A program made the translations under genes and the position numbers. DNA of 64,000 nucleotides from SZUA-442 sp963753185 (GTDB taxonomy: Bacteria; Actinomycetota; Acidimicrobiia; Spongiisociales; UBA5794), in NCBI GenBank assembly GCA_963753185.1, contig CAVWBO010000007.1:1302001-1366000 (forward strand). The letters are read 5' to 3'. The notes under the pieces were generated by a model. That model ran no database searches. It had not been told where the DNA came from and worked only from the letters and a program-made list of their open reading frames with translations. Below are positions 55,168-63,486 of the stretch, piece by piece; positions within the stretch are counted from its first letter, which is position 1, and each line of letters starts with the position of its first letter.

Positions 55168-55752
55168 TCAGTCCGTGGCACGGTCGCCGTCGAGCTGTGC
55201 AGGCTGCAAGCTTGGCACGGTTCGCGGGTTAATTCGGCGATCCGCGTACATGAGGGCGATGATCAGGATGAAGGCAGAGAGTGCCATGTAGGGAATCGTC
55301 ACGAACCCGAATTCCTTGATCAGCGGCGACGAACAGGACGGCCCGACCGCACTGCACGAGCCGGAGTCGAGTGACGGGAAGGCCTGGAGCAGACGGTGGT
55401 ACACGGCGATGCCCGCACCGATCGTGGCGAGCACCACGACGGGGAGCCTCGCCATGACGTCCTTTCGAAAGGCCGCTATCGGCAGGATCACCGCGAGCGG
55501 ATACATCGCGATTCGCTGGTACCAGCACAGTTTGCACGGGATGAGCCCGACGGATTCCGAGAGATAGAGGCTGCCGATCGTGGCGAACGCCGCGACCGCG
55601 CCGGCAAGCCACAGCGTGGTGCCGCGCAGCACTTCGAAGGGGTGTCGCCTGTCGCTGCGGTCGATGATCGCCATGACGACGAGCGCGATCGTGATGGCGT
55701 TCGCGGCGAGTGCCGCGAGAGCGAAGAAGGTTCGCATCGTCTCGAATGCCAT
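55168..55752 (-). CDS. dsbB: DsbB-family quinone-linked disulfide oxidase
   Basis: A 194-residue membrane protein with the DsbB layout: four core helices, an N-terminal loop pair IPCKLCWYQRIAMYPL, and the second periplasmic loop SLDSGSCSAVGPSCSSPLI with the second Cys pair. Electrons pass from the partner thioredoxin-fold protein to quinone, here presumably menaquinone made by the men cluster at 13-19 kb. It is the first gene of the eight-gene minus-strand operon ending with pncA. Proteins of this form are annotated BdbC in Gram-positives. Confidence 0.92.
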   Translation of the reverse strand: MAFETMRTFFALAALAANAITIALVVMAIIDRSDRRHPFEVLRGTTLWLAGAVAAFATIGSLYLSESVGLIPCKLCWYQRIAMYPLAVILPIAAFRKDVMARLPVVVLATIGAGIAVYHRLLQAFPSLDSGSCSAVGPSCSSPLIKEFGFVTIPYMALSAFILIIALMYADRRINPRTVPSLQPAQLDGDRATD

Positions 55753-55830
55753 CGCGTACCTCCTGATCCGCGGCCTCAGGGAAGCTACCAGCCGACACGC
55801 GATAGCTCAGGTGCCCCTAGCCTCTCGTCC

Positions 55831-56283
55831 ATGAGCGGACCCCTGTTCTTCGGCGTCGTGATGGTGGTCGTCCTCGCTTTCGGTGTCGCCATGTTCTGGC
55901 AGGAGTCGAAGCGGATGCGGCAGAACGCGGCCATCTACGGGGTGGAGGACTCGATCGAGTGGATCTGGGAGGGACTCGGGGAAGACACGATGGGTCTCAC
56001 CCGTGGCGACGTGCGGCGGATCCTCGAATGGGAGATGCACTACCTCCAGCAACCGGATGTGTGGAAGGCCGACGGTGCCCCGATCGTCGGCGGTCAGGCA
56101 TCCGCGGCGTATGCCCAGGAGCGGGCCCTGTCAGAGGGGTACCAGTACGAGCCGGATCAGATCTACGCCGTGCTCGATCTCCAGGCCTCGTATCTCGTGG
56201 CCATCGGGGCGGTGGGTGAACCCGTCGATGCCGAGGACCTACCGTCCGATGTGCGGCACGACGATTCCGGCGACGGCACCTGA
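55831..56283 (+). CDS. membrane-anchored hypothetical protein
   Basis: A 150-residue protein of unknown function. One N-terminal helix (residues 4-22, PLFFGVVMVVVLAFGVAMF) anchors a soluble cytoplasmic or external domain with conserved-looking helices: IEWIWEGLGEDTMGLTRGDV, RRILEWEMHYLQQPD and YQYEPDQIYAVLDLQASYLV. The C-terminus is acidic. It diverges from dsbB (78 bases between starts) and is 61 bases upstream of a lipoprotein gene on the same strand. No family recognised. Confidence 0.75.
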   Translation: MSGPLFFGVVMVVVLAFGVAMFWQESKRMRQNAAIYGVEDSIEWIWEGLGEDTMGLTRGDVRRILEWEMHYLQQPDVWKADGAPIVGGQASAAYAQERALSEGYQYEPDQIYAVLDLQASYLVAIGAVGEPVDAEDLPSDVRHDDSGDGT

Positions 56284-56344
56284 CCTTCTGAGCGCCTCGC
56301 GATCCGAGGCCGGTACCCGGAAGCCGAACTTACAATCGCGCATC

Positions 56345-56803
56345 ATGAAACGCCTTTCGATCATGTCGCTCATCATCGTCGCCGTAGCGATCGTGTTGGC
56401 AGGGTGCTCCTCTGGGTCCGGTCCCGAGGACTCCGTCGTGACGACCGTCCCTGGAGACGCGTCGGGCGAGCCGCTCGTCTTCGGCAGCGGTTCGGTTCCC
56501 GACACCTTCCCGGACGACTTCCCGATCCCTTCCGAGGCGAGGGTCGGATCGACGATGATCGACAGGACCAGGGGGGTGACCGAGGTCATCATCGTCTATC
56601 CGGCGAACATGTCCGAGGTGGTGGAGTACTTCGAGACAAACCTTCCGGCGGTTGGCTACGCGGTGGGCGCGTCGTCGGGGTCCGATACGCGCTGGGTGAT
56701 CGAGTTCTCGAGGGATGGCCTCGAAGGAGAGGTGATCCTCGAGGTCTCCGGCGGCGGTGTGTCCCAGGGCACGATCCGCGTCGTCCAGCCGGTGTCCGGG
56801 TAG
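56345..56803 (+). CDS. lipoprotein, function unknown
   Basis: A 152-residue lipoprotein: signal peptide SIMSLIIVAVAIVLAGC with lipobox LAGC, a Ser/Gly/Pro linker, then a small alpha/beta domain (FPDDFPIPSEARVG, TEVIIVYPANMSEVVEYFET, GYAVGASSGSDTRWVIEFS). The PxDFPIP…A segment followed by a helix and strand recurs in exported proteins of unknown function in actinobacteria. It is probably cotranscribed with the small gene that follows after six bases. Confidence 0.78.
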   Translation: MKRLSIMSLIIVAVAIVLAGCSSGSGPEDSVVTTVPGDASGEPLVFGSGSVPDTFPDDFPIPSEARVGSTMIDRTRGVTEVIIVYPANMSEVVEYFETNLPAVGYAVGASSGSDTRWVIEFSRDGLEGEVILEVSGGGVSQGTIRVVQPVSG

Positions 56804-56809
56804 GTCACC

Positions 56810-57022
56810 GTGGCTCGCATCCCCCGCTTCGGTGATCACCGGTACATCGGAACCCGCGACGACATGACATTCCACGACTGTGACGACCCGGACGAGTTCG
56901 CCGAACTCACAGCTCGGATTGATGAGGAGGGCCTCATCGCCGCGAGGCTCGTGCAGACCTTCGCCCCCGACGAGCCGTCGGAGGCCAGGAACCGGGGATT
57001 CAGGCCCGCACGCCGTCGGTGA
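56810..57022 (+). CDS. small conserved-looking protein, 70 residues
   Basis: The frame starts at GTG 56810, six bases after the lipoprotein stop, and encodes a soluble basic/acidic protein with a distinct motif: FGDHRYIGTRDDM, FHDCDDPDEFAEL, then LVQTFAPDEPSEA and NRGF. The dense aromatic/charged pattern and operon spacing argue for a real gene. It carries a single Cys and no membrane segment. Function unknown. Its last 23 bases overlap the convergent hydrolase gene. Confidence 0.6.
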   Translation: MARIPRFGDHRYIGTRDDMTFHDCDDPDEFAELTARIDEEGLIAARLVQTFAPDEPSEARNRGFRPARRR

Positions 57023-57668
57023 GCCCGCCGGCCGACGAACCGACGATCGCGTCCAGGGCGTCGGCGGCGAGTCGATCGTGGCGCATGAGGAAGAAGTGGT
57101 CTGCGGTCTCGTACCGGATGACGCGTGCCGATATCGACGCCGCGTAGTCGACCAGTTCGTCCGCATCGACGAATTGGTCGCGATCGCCGATGATGAACGT
57201 CCTCGATGCCGGTACCAGTGACCCCGGAACCGGCAGCGACGGGGTGAGTGGGCTGTCGACGGGGGGAGCGATGCCCACGTACGGCAGGTCCGATCCCTTG
57301 TCGGCCTGCCACACGAGCGCCGTCGCGGCGCCGAAGGACCACCCGACGATCCCGACCGGTTGCGCACCTGAGCGGTGTGCGAGGTCCACGGCCGCATCGA
57401 TGTCGAGGATCTCTGCCTGTCCGCCTCCGTGGTGGCCCTCCGACCCCCCAACGCCCCGGAAGTTGAATCGGATCACGTCGAAGCCCCTCTCGAGGGCTTC
57501 TCGCATGATCGCAACGAGCATCGGGTGGCGCATGGTGCCCCCGTGCTCTGGATGTGGATGGCAGAGGACCACCGACCCGCCGGCAGATTGGGCGTGGTCG
57601 ACGATCACCTCGAGGGACACACCATCGCTCGTGACGAGTGGGGGCCGGGACACGGCGTGGCCGCTCAC
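57000..57668 (-). CDS. alpha/beta hydrolase, dienelactone-hydrolase/KANL2-like
   Basis: A 222-residue cytoplasmic hydrolase. Motifs: VVLCHPHPEHGGTMRHPM (oxyanion loop), IRFNFRGVGGSEG, nucleophile elbow GWSFGA, Asp in IGDRDQFVD and the terminal His in ADHFFLM. These fit the CocE/dienelactone-like subgroup that hydrolyses small esters. The GTG start at 57668 is chosen because it overlaps the TGA of a 28-residue upstream frame (GTGA); the longer ATG start at 57683 would add five residues. Substrate unknown. Confidence 0.85.
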   Translation of the reverse strand: MSGHAVSRPPLVTSDGVSLEVIVDHAQSAGGSVVLCHPHPEHGGTMRHPMLVAIMREALERGFDVIRFNFRGVGGSEGHHGGGQAEILDIDAAVDLAHRSGAQPVGIVGWSFGAATALVWQADKGSDLPYVGIAPPVDSPLTPSLPVPGSLVPASRTFIIGDRDQFVDADELVDYAASISARVIRYETADHFFLMRHDRLAADALDAIVGSSAGGLTDGVRA

Positions 57669-57751
57669 AGGGTCGAGAACCACAGCGCAGTCGCCGCCAG
57701 GATGAGGAGGCCCGTGGCGAGAGACGCGAGGATCAGGTACCGGGTCTGCAT
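57665..57751 (-). CDS. 28-residue single-helix membrane micropeptide
   Basis: A short frame from ATG 57751 to TGA 57665 encodes a peptide starting MQTRYLILASLATGLLIL and ending ALWFSTL. A positive N-terminus followed by one continuous hydrophobic helix fits a membrane microprotein, N-in. It has no clear ribosome binding site, but its stop overlaps the GTG of the hydrolase gene, the same GTGA coupling used by four other pairs in this window. It may be a true peptide or only a coupling leader for the hydrolase. Confidence 0.45.
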   Translation of the reverse strand: MQTRYLILASLATGLLILAATALWFSTL

Positions 57752-57882
57752 GGATGAATCGTATCGAACACGGCTCGGCGAATCACCGTCGCGCACCGTG
57801 ACATCCGACACGTACGCCCGGGGTTTGCGTGGGCGACTGGCGCTAACCTTGCATGGTTCAACCGTTTCGAGCAGGTGGGCCA

Positions 57883-59256
57883 ATGTACGACATCGTCATC
57901 ATCGGAGGCGGCCCCGGTGGCTACGCGTCCGCCCTCTACGCCCACAACTTCGGGCTCAAGGTCGCACTGATCGAGAGGGACAGGGTCGGAGGCACCTGCC
58001 TCCTCCGAGGGTGCATCCCCGCAAAGGCATGGATCGAGAGTGGAGCCGTCTATTCCACCGTCGCCGGAGCAGGGGAGTTCGGTGTCCTCACGTCTGAGCC
58101 CGAGTTCGCGTGGCCGAAGGCCCTCGAGCGCAAGCAGAGGGTCGTCGAGGGGATCGTCAAGGGCCTCATCGGCACACTCAAGTCCCGTGACGTCGAGATC
58201 ATCGACGGACACGGGCGCATCGTCGGCGAGGGAAGGGTCGAGGTCGTCGCTCCAGACGGCGCCAAATCCATCCTCGAAGGACGATCCATCATCGTCGCGA
58301 CGGGGTCTGCGCCGGCGACGATTCCCGGTTACGAGATCGACGGCTCACGGATCGTCACCTCTGACGACGCCCTCGACTGGGAACAGCAACCCGCGAGCGT
58401 GGCGATCATCGGAGGCGGCGTCATCGGTTGCGAATTCGCCTCGTTCCTCGGCGAGGTCGGGACGAAGGTCCACCTGTTCGAGATGGAGGATCAGCTGGTA
58501 CCTGGGATGGAGCCGGAGGCGGCGAAGGTCCTCCAACGCGCATTCCGAAAGCGATCGATCGATGTGCACCTCGGAGTCCGCGTGGGTCCCGCGACGGTCG
58601 GGGATGCCTCGGTGACGGTTCCGTTCGGCGATGACTCGGTCGACGTCGACGTGGTGCTGATGGCAGTGGGTCGTGCCCCCGTGACGAAGGACGTCGGTCT
58701 CGACAGCGTCGGAATCACCACGGACCGCGGATTCATCCCCGTCGACGCCGCGACCATGGCGACGAGTGCTCCCAGCATCTACGCCGTCGGGGACATCGTT
58801 GCGGGCACGCCCCAGCTCGCACATGTGGGCTTCGCCGAGGGGATCGCCGCCGTGACGCACATTGCGACGGGCGAGCACGCATCCGTCGACTACAACGCGA
58901 TTCCGATGGTCGTCTACACCCATCCCGAGATCGGATGGGTGGGAAGGACCGAAGCCGTCGCCGTGGCAGACGGCATGGATGTCCGAGCGGTCGAGCACGG
59001 AATGCGCGGAAACGGCAGGGCCATCATCCAGGGCACCGTCGACGGCACGGTGAAGGTGGTGTCACAGGTCGACGGGCCGATCGTGGGTGCCACGGTCGTT
59101 GGCGACGGCGCAGGGGAGATGGTCCACGAATTGATGTACGCGGTCGGCTGGGAGGCGCTTCCTTCCGAGGCTGCAGCATTCATCCACGCTCACCCAACGA
59201 TCTCCGAGGCAGTGGGTGAGACGTTCCTCGCTGCGGCGGGGCGGCCACTCCATTGA
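57883..59256 (+). CDS. lpdA: dihydrolipoyl dehydrogenase (E3)
   Basis: A 457-residue flavoprotein disulfide reductase that reoxidises dihydrolipoamide. FAD loop IIGGGPGGYASALYA, redox disulfide GGTCLLRGCIPAK, NAD loop IIGGGVIGCEFASFLGEVG, second FAD motif IYAVGDIVAGTPQLAH and the C-terminal catalytic HAHPTISEA. Every catalytic residue is present. ATG 57883 at MYDIVIIGGG is the natural start; ATG 57853 is possible. It leads the operon with E2, LipB–LipA and a peptidase, so it should serve a 2-oxoacid dehydrogenase whose E1 is encoded elsewhere. Confidence 0.95.
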   Translation: MYDIVIIGGGPGGYASALYAHNFGLKVALIERDRVGGTCLLRGCIPAKAWIESGAVYSTVAGAGEFGVLTSEPEFAWPKALERKQRVVEGIVKGLIGTLKSRDVEIIDGHGRIVGEGRVEVVAPDGAKSILEGRSIIVATGSAPATIPGYEIDGSRIVTSDDALDWEQQPASVAIIGGGVIGCEFASFLGEVGTKVHLFEMEDQLVPGMEPEAAKVLQRAFRKRSIDVHLGVRVGPATVGDASVTVPFGDDSVDVDVVLMAVGRAPVTKDVGLDSVGITTDRGFIPVDAATMATSAPSIYAVGDIVAGTPQLAHVGFAEGIAAVTHIATGEHASVDYNAIPMVVYTHPEIGWVGRTEAVAVADGMDVRAVEHGMRGNGRAIIQGTVDGTVKVVSQVDGPIVGATVVGDGAGEMVHELMYAVGWEALPSEAAAFIHAHPTISEAVGETFLAAAGRPLH

Positions 59257-59306
59257 AGGACGATGACGTTTCCCCAACCGCACCGCGTGCAAGGAGCTGA
59301 AGGCAA

Positions 59307-60695
59307 ATGCCGGTAACGATTTCGATGCCCCAACTCGGCGAGACCGTCACCGAGGGAACGATCCTCGAATGGGTCAAGCAGGTCGGAGATCACGTTGCAG
59401 AAGACGAGGTCATCGTCGAGATCTCGACGGACAAGGTCGACACGGAGGTTCCCTCGCCCGCGTCAGGCATCCTGACGGAGATCCTCGTTGCCGCAGGTGA
59501 GACCGTTGCCGTGGGCACCGCACTCGCCGTCCTCGGCGACGCCGATGATGCCCCCTCAGGGGACGAGCCGGGTTCCGTCGACGAGGCCTCGGCCAGTGCG
59601 CCGACCGTAGACGAGCCAGGAGAGGGATCAGTCGTCGAGGTCGCCGTCACCGAAGTGAGGACCGAATCGACCCGACAGGACACCTCGACGCAGGCGGTGC
59701 CCGTGCCCACGGATCGGCCCGCCGCCAGCGAGGACGCCCCGCGCAGGAGTGTCCTGTCACCCGTGGTGCGCAAGCTCGCGTCCGAACACGGCATCGACCT
59801 CGAAAGGGTCAGGGGCACCGGTGACGGTGGCCGTATCACCAGGAAGGACGTTGAGGCCTTCGCGGCAGGCGCGACAACCGCCGGTTCGCCGACCGCAGCC
59901 GACCAGTCCCCCTCCCGGGCTACTTCCGCTCCCGAGGCTGCCAGGGTGCCCCATGCTGCCGTTTCCGGGGGTCAGGCGTCCGAGGTCAGGGAGATCCCCA
60001 GGATGCGGCAGCGAATCGCCGCGAACCTCCGAAATGCGAAGGACACGGCGGCACACGTCTGGACGAGCGTCGAGGTCGACTTCGAGAACGTCGAGCGGGT
60101 TCGCCAGCGTCACGGCTCGGGGTTCAAGGCAGCCGAGGGGTACTCGCTGACGTACCTCCCGTTCATCGCACGGGCGACCATGGATGCCCTGTCGGCATTC
60201 CCCGTCGTGAACTCCCGATTCGAGCTCGACGCGGGAACCTGGACGTTCAACCGCTCCGTGAACCTCGGCATCGCGGTCGACCTCAACCAGGATGGGCTCG
60301 TCGTCGTGAACATCAGGGACGCCGACGCCATGACGCTCAAGGGCCTTGCACGATCGATCCGTGCCATGGCCGTCGCGGCGAGGGACGGCAACGTCGTCCC
60401 GGATGATCTCGCAGGCTTCTCCTTCTCGATCACGAACCCTGGTCCCTTCGGCTCGTTCATGTCGGCCCCGATCATCCCCGTTCCGAACGCCGCGATCCTG
60501 AGCACCGACACCGTGACCAAGAAGCCGGTCGTGGTCGAGCTCCCCGATGGATCAGATGCGATTGCGATCAGGCACATCGGGTACCTCGGCCTGAGTTGGG
60601 ATCATCGTGTGTTCGACGGATCGACCGCTGTCCTGTTCCTCGACCGAATCAAGAAGAATCTCCAGGAATGGGACTGGGAACAAGAGCTGTCGTGA
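59307..60695 (+). CDS. dihydrolipoamide acyltransferase (E2) of a 2-oxoacid dehydrogenase
   Basis: A 462-residue E2 with one lipoyl domain (residues 2-76, lipoylated Lys43 in EISTDKVDTEV), an acidic/Pro-Ala linker, an E3/E1-binding domain (about 148-187, SPVVRKLASEHGIDLERVRG) and the catalytic domain (about 225-462) with SYDHR-type motif LSWDHRVFDGS. A second acidic linker rich in Ser and Pro separates the last two. It could act in pyruvate, 2-oxoglutarate or branched-chain complexes; the sequence alone does not decide. AAGGAG precedes ATG 59307. The lipB–lipA gene overlaps its stop (GTGA), a direct link between acceptor protein and lipoylation. Confidence 0.93.
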   Translation: MPVTISMPQLGETVTEGTILEWVKQVGDHVAEDEVIVEISTDKVDTEVPSPASGILTEILVAAGETVAVGTALAVLGDADDAPSGDEPGSVDEASASAPTVDEPGEGSVVEVAVTEVRTESTRQDTSTQAVPVPTDRPAASEDAPRRSVLSPVVRKLASEHGIDLERVRGTGDGGRITRKDVEAFAAGATTAGSPTAADQSPSRATSAPEAARVPHAAVSGGQASEVREIPRMRQRIAANLRNAKDTAAHVWTSVEVDFENVERVRQRHGSGFKAAEGYSLTYLPFIARATMDALSAFPVVNSRFELDAGTWTFNRSVNLGIAVDLNQDGLVVVNIRDADAMTLKGLARSIRAMAVAARDGNVVPDDLAGFSFSITNPGPFGSFMSAPIIPVPNAAILSTDTVTKKPVVVELPDGSDAIAIRHIGYLGLSWDHRVFDGSTAVLFLDRIKKNLQEWDWEQELS

Positions 60696-62350
60696 CGTTT
60701 GCGACGGATCCCACATTGCGCGTCCGTTGGCTCGGTCGCGTCGAGTACGAGGAGGCGTGGGATCTCCAGCGGGCGATCTGGGAGGGGAAGACGACGGGTC
60801 GCTCAGGCGACGACTACGTGCTGCTCCTCGAACACCCCCACACCTACACGATCGGACGGAATGGCAACGCGTCGAACCTGACCATCCCGAGGGAGGCACT
60901 CGCAGGTCTCGGAGCGTCCCTCCACGATGTCGACCGCGGTGGCGACATCACGTACCACGGCCCGGGTCAGCTCGTCGGGTATCCGATCGTCGACGTTCCG
61001 CGCCTCTCCGGAGGCTTCGATGCGGTCGGGCATGTTCGCAGGATCGAGGCCGCCCTCATCGACACCTGCGCGGATTTCGGTGTCGACGCGTGGTCAGAGG
61101 ACGGGTACACGGGCGTCTGGACCGAGCGGGGAAAGGTCGCTGCCATCGGCGTGCGCGTGTCCAGAGGGGTGTCGATGCACGGATTCGCCGTCAACGTGGA
61201 TCCCGATGTCTCCTACTTCGGGCACATCGTGCCATGTGGGATAGCCGACCGACCCGTCACGTCGCTCAGCGAGCTCACGGGCAGGCGGATCTCCATCGAG
61301 GAGGTCGTCTCCGCGATCGTGCCGCGCCTGACAGGACTTTCCAACCGCAAGGACGTCGAGACCCAGCTCGGAGCCTTCTCGAGGGGCGCGGGCTCGAGGG
61401 CGTTCGAGATCGACAGGCTCGTCGATGCCGGCGTCTTCACGCCACAGGGTCGAGGCGTCGTGCCGCTGATGATCCGCGGGGTCATCGAAGGAGAGCCGGA
61501 GAAGCCCTCCTGGATGAAGGTGAAGGTGGACCTCACCGATGCCAGGTTCAAGGAGCTCAAGGCACTCAACAGCGAGCTCGCGCTCAACACGGTGTGTGAG
61601 GAAGCGGGCTGCCCCAACATCTACGAGTGCTGGTCGAGCGGAACGTCGACCCTCATGCTCCTCGGAAGCGTCTGCACGCGCGCATGCTCATTCTGCAACG
61701 TCGATACCGGTCGGCCAGGAGAGGTCGATTGGGACGAACCGGCCCGCGCTGCGGACGCGATCGCGGCGATGGGCCTCGCCCACGCCGTGCTCACCTCCGT
61801 GAACCGCGACGACCTGCCAGACGGAGGCGCAACCGTCTTCCACCGAACCATCAACGCGATCCGCGACCGGATCCCCTCCTGCGATGTCGAGGTCCTCATC
61901 CCCGACTTCAAGGGCGACCGGGAAGCCCTCGACATCGTGATGTCGGCGAAACCCGACGTCCTCAACCACAACACCGAGACCGTGCTGAGGCTCCAGCGCG
62001 AGGTCAGGACGGCCGCGAACTATGCCCGATCGCTCGCACTCCTCGCACGGGCGAAGTGGGCACTGCCGTCCGTCGCCGTGAAGTCGGGCCTCATCGTCGG
62101 CATGGGGGAGACGGACGACGAGATCGTCGGAGCCCTCGCCGATCTCAACGCGGTAGGGGTCGACGTCGTGACCATCGGCCAGTACCTGAGACCGACGGCG
62201 CGCCACAGGCTGGTCTCGCGGTACGTCGAGCCCTCGGTCTTCGAGGCGTACAAGCAGACCGGGGAGGCATTCGGGATCCCCCATGTCGAGTCAGGGCCCC
62301 TCGTACGCAGTTCCTATCACGCCAGGGAAGCCCTCGAGGCAGCGGTATGA
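60692..62350 (+). CDS. lipB/lipA: LipB–LipA fusion: octanoyltransferase and lipoyl synthase in one chain
   Basis: A single uninterrupted 552-residue frame. Residues 1 to about 225 are LipB: LLLEHPHTYTIGRNGN, DRGGDITYHGPGQLVGYP, catalytic Lys148 (ERGKVAAIGVRV) and Cys182 (HIVPCGIADRPVTSL). About 50 linker residues follow. From about 280 it is LipA, with the auxiliary cluster CEEAGCPNIYEC (Cys302, 307, 313), the radical-SAM cluster CTRACSFC (Cys328, 332, 335), HNTETVLRLQ, SGLIVGMGETDDE and the terminal VRSSYHARE. LipB moves octanoate from ACP to E2, and LipA inserts the sulfurs; fusing them would channel octanoylated E2 directly. GTG 60692 overlaps the E2 stop; ATG 60668 is an alternative. The stop overlaps the next gene by ATGA. 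Confidence 0.93.
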   Translation: MTFATDPTLRVRWLGRVEYEEAWDLQRAIWEGKTTGRSGDDYVLLLEHPHTYTIGRNGNASNLTIPREALAGLGASLHDVDRGGDITYHGPGQLVGYPIVDVPRLSGGFDAVGHVRRIEAALIDTCADFGVDAWSEDGYTGVWTERGKVAAIGVRVSRGVSMHGFAVNVDPDVSYFGHIVPCGIADRPVTSLSELTGRRISIEEVVSAIVPRLTGLSNRKDVETQLGAFSRGAGSRAFEIDRLVDAGVFTPQGRGVVPLMIRGVIEGEPEKPSWMKVKVDLTDARFKELKALNSELALNTVCEEAGCPNIYECWSSGTSTLMLLGSVCTRACSFCNVDTGRPGEVDWDEPARAADAIAAMGLAHAVLTSVNRDDLPDGGATVFHRTINAIRDRIPSCDVEVLIPDFKGDREALDIVMSAKPDVLNHNTETVLRLQREVRTAANYARSLALLARAKWALPSVAVKSGLIVGMGETDDEIVGALADLNAVGVDVVTIGQYLRPTARHRLVSRYVEPSVFEAYKQTGEAFGIPHVESGPLVRSSYHAREALEAAV

Positions 62351-63435
62351 GCGACCTTGCTTGGCGGCTCGACCGTGCTCGGGCGGCCATGGACGCCGGC
62401 GGGATCGATGCGCTGTGCCTCTCCGTCGGGTCCGACCTCCCGTATCTCACGGGATACCGCGCGATGCCCCTCGAGAGGCTCACCATGTTCGTCGCCGTCG
62501 GCGCTGGCCGTCCCGTGCTGGTGGTCCCCGAGCTCGAGGCACCTCGTGTCGACACGGCTCCCGATACCTTCGATGTACACCCGTGGTCCGAGGGGGAGGA
62601 TCCGATCGCCATCGTGGATCGGATCCTCGGGAGGGCACGTCGGGTCGCGATCGGCGACGAGACGTGGACCAGGTTCTCGCTCGCACTCCAGAACGTCGGT
62701 GAGGGGCGGGCGTGGGTCCCTGCCGGTGACCTCATGGCTCGGCTGAGGGTCATAAAGTCGATCGACGAGATCGCAGCCTTGAGGGTTGCCGCACGCTCGG
62801 TCGATGGTGTCGTCGACGCAATGGCGACCGTTGGGTGGTCAGGGCGCACGGAACGGGACCTGTCGAGGGAGTTCACCGATCGCACGATCTCGGCCGGACA
62901 CGAATCGGTCGACTTCGCGATCATCGCATCCGGTCCGAACGGTGCATCGCCCCACCACGAACCGGGTGGCCGCACGATCCGCCATGGGGACGTCGTCGTC
63001 GCCGACTTCGGCGGGCACCAGGACGGTTACTCGTCCGATACGACGCGGATGTTCGTCGTCGGTGAACCGCCGGACGGGTTCGACCCGGTGTTCGACGTCG
63101 TGCGCAACGCCCAGGAATCCGCCGTTGCGGCTGTTCGGCCCGGCGTCGCCGCCTCCTCCATCGACGCGACCGCACGGGGGATCATCGAGGACGCGGGATA
63201 CGGGGACAGGTTCATCCACCGGACCGGCCACGGCATCGGACTCGACGTCCACGAGCACCCCTATGTCATCGAGGGCAACGACCAGGTGCTCGAGCCCGGC
63301 ATGGCGTTCTCGATCGAGCCGGGTATCTACCTCCCGGGAAGGTGGGGGATCCGGATCGAGGACATCGTGGTGGTCACGGACACGGGCGTCGAGCCGCTCA
63401 ACCGGTCCGACCACGCCTACCGCCTCGTGTCGTGA
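62347..63435 (+). CDS. M24-family Xaa-Pro aminopeptidase
   Basis: A 362-residue metallopeptidase. The creatinase N-domain (about 1-130, DALCLSVGSDLPYLTGYRA) is followed by a pita-bread domain with metal ligands Asp in VVVADFGG and SSDTTRMF, His in HRTGHGIGLDVHEHPY, and Glu in FSIEPGIYLPG and IRIEDIVV. The metal set is complete, so cleavage of Xaa-Pro peptide bonds is expected. Its ATG overlaps the lipB–lipA stop, making it the fourth gene of the operon; the functional reason is not obvious. Confidence 0.93.
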   Translation: MSDLAWRLDRARAAMDAGGIDALCLSVGSDLPYLTGYRAMPLERLTMFVAVGAGRPVLVVPELEAPRVDTAPDTFDVHPWSEGEDPIAIVDRILGRARRVAIGDETWTRFSLALQNVGEGRAWVPAGDLMARLRVIKSIDEIAALRVAARSVDGVVDAMATVGWSGRTERDLSREFTDRTISAGHESVDFAIIASGPNGASPHHEPGGRTIRHGDVVVADFGGHQDGYSSDTTRMFVVGEPPDGFDPVFDVVRNAQESAVAAVRPGVAASSIDATARGIIEDAGYGDRFIHRTGHGIGLDVHEHPYVIEGNDQVLEPGMAFSIEPGIYLPGRWGIRIEDIVVVTDTGVEPLNRSDHAYRLVS

Positions 63436-63486
63436 CGTCGCCCGGCACGGGTTGCGAGCGCATCGGACTCGGGTAGCGTGCGCACC

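Noticed and set aside
61627..62346. Long 5' extension of the Xaa-Pro peptidase frame into lipA
   Set aside because: Arg-rich shadow of LipA; the peptidase domain begins at ATG 62347 with an ATGA overlap.
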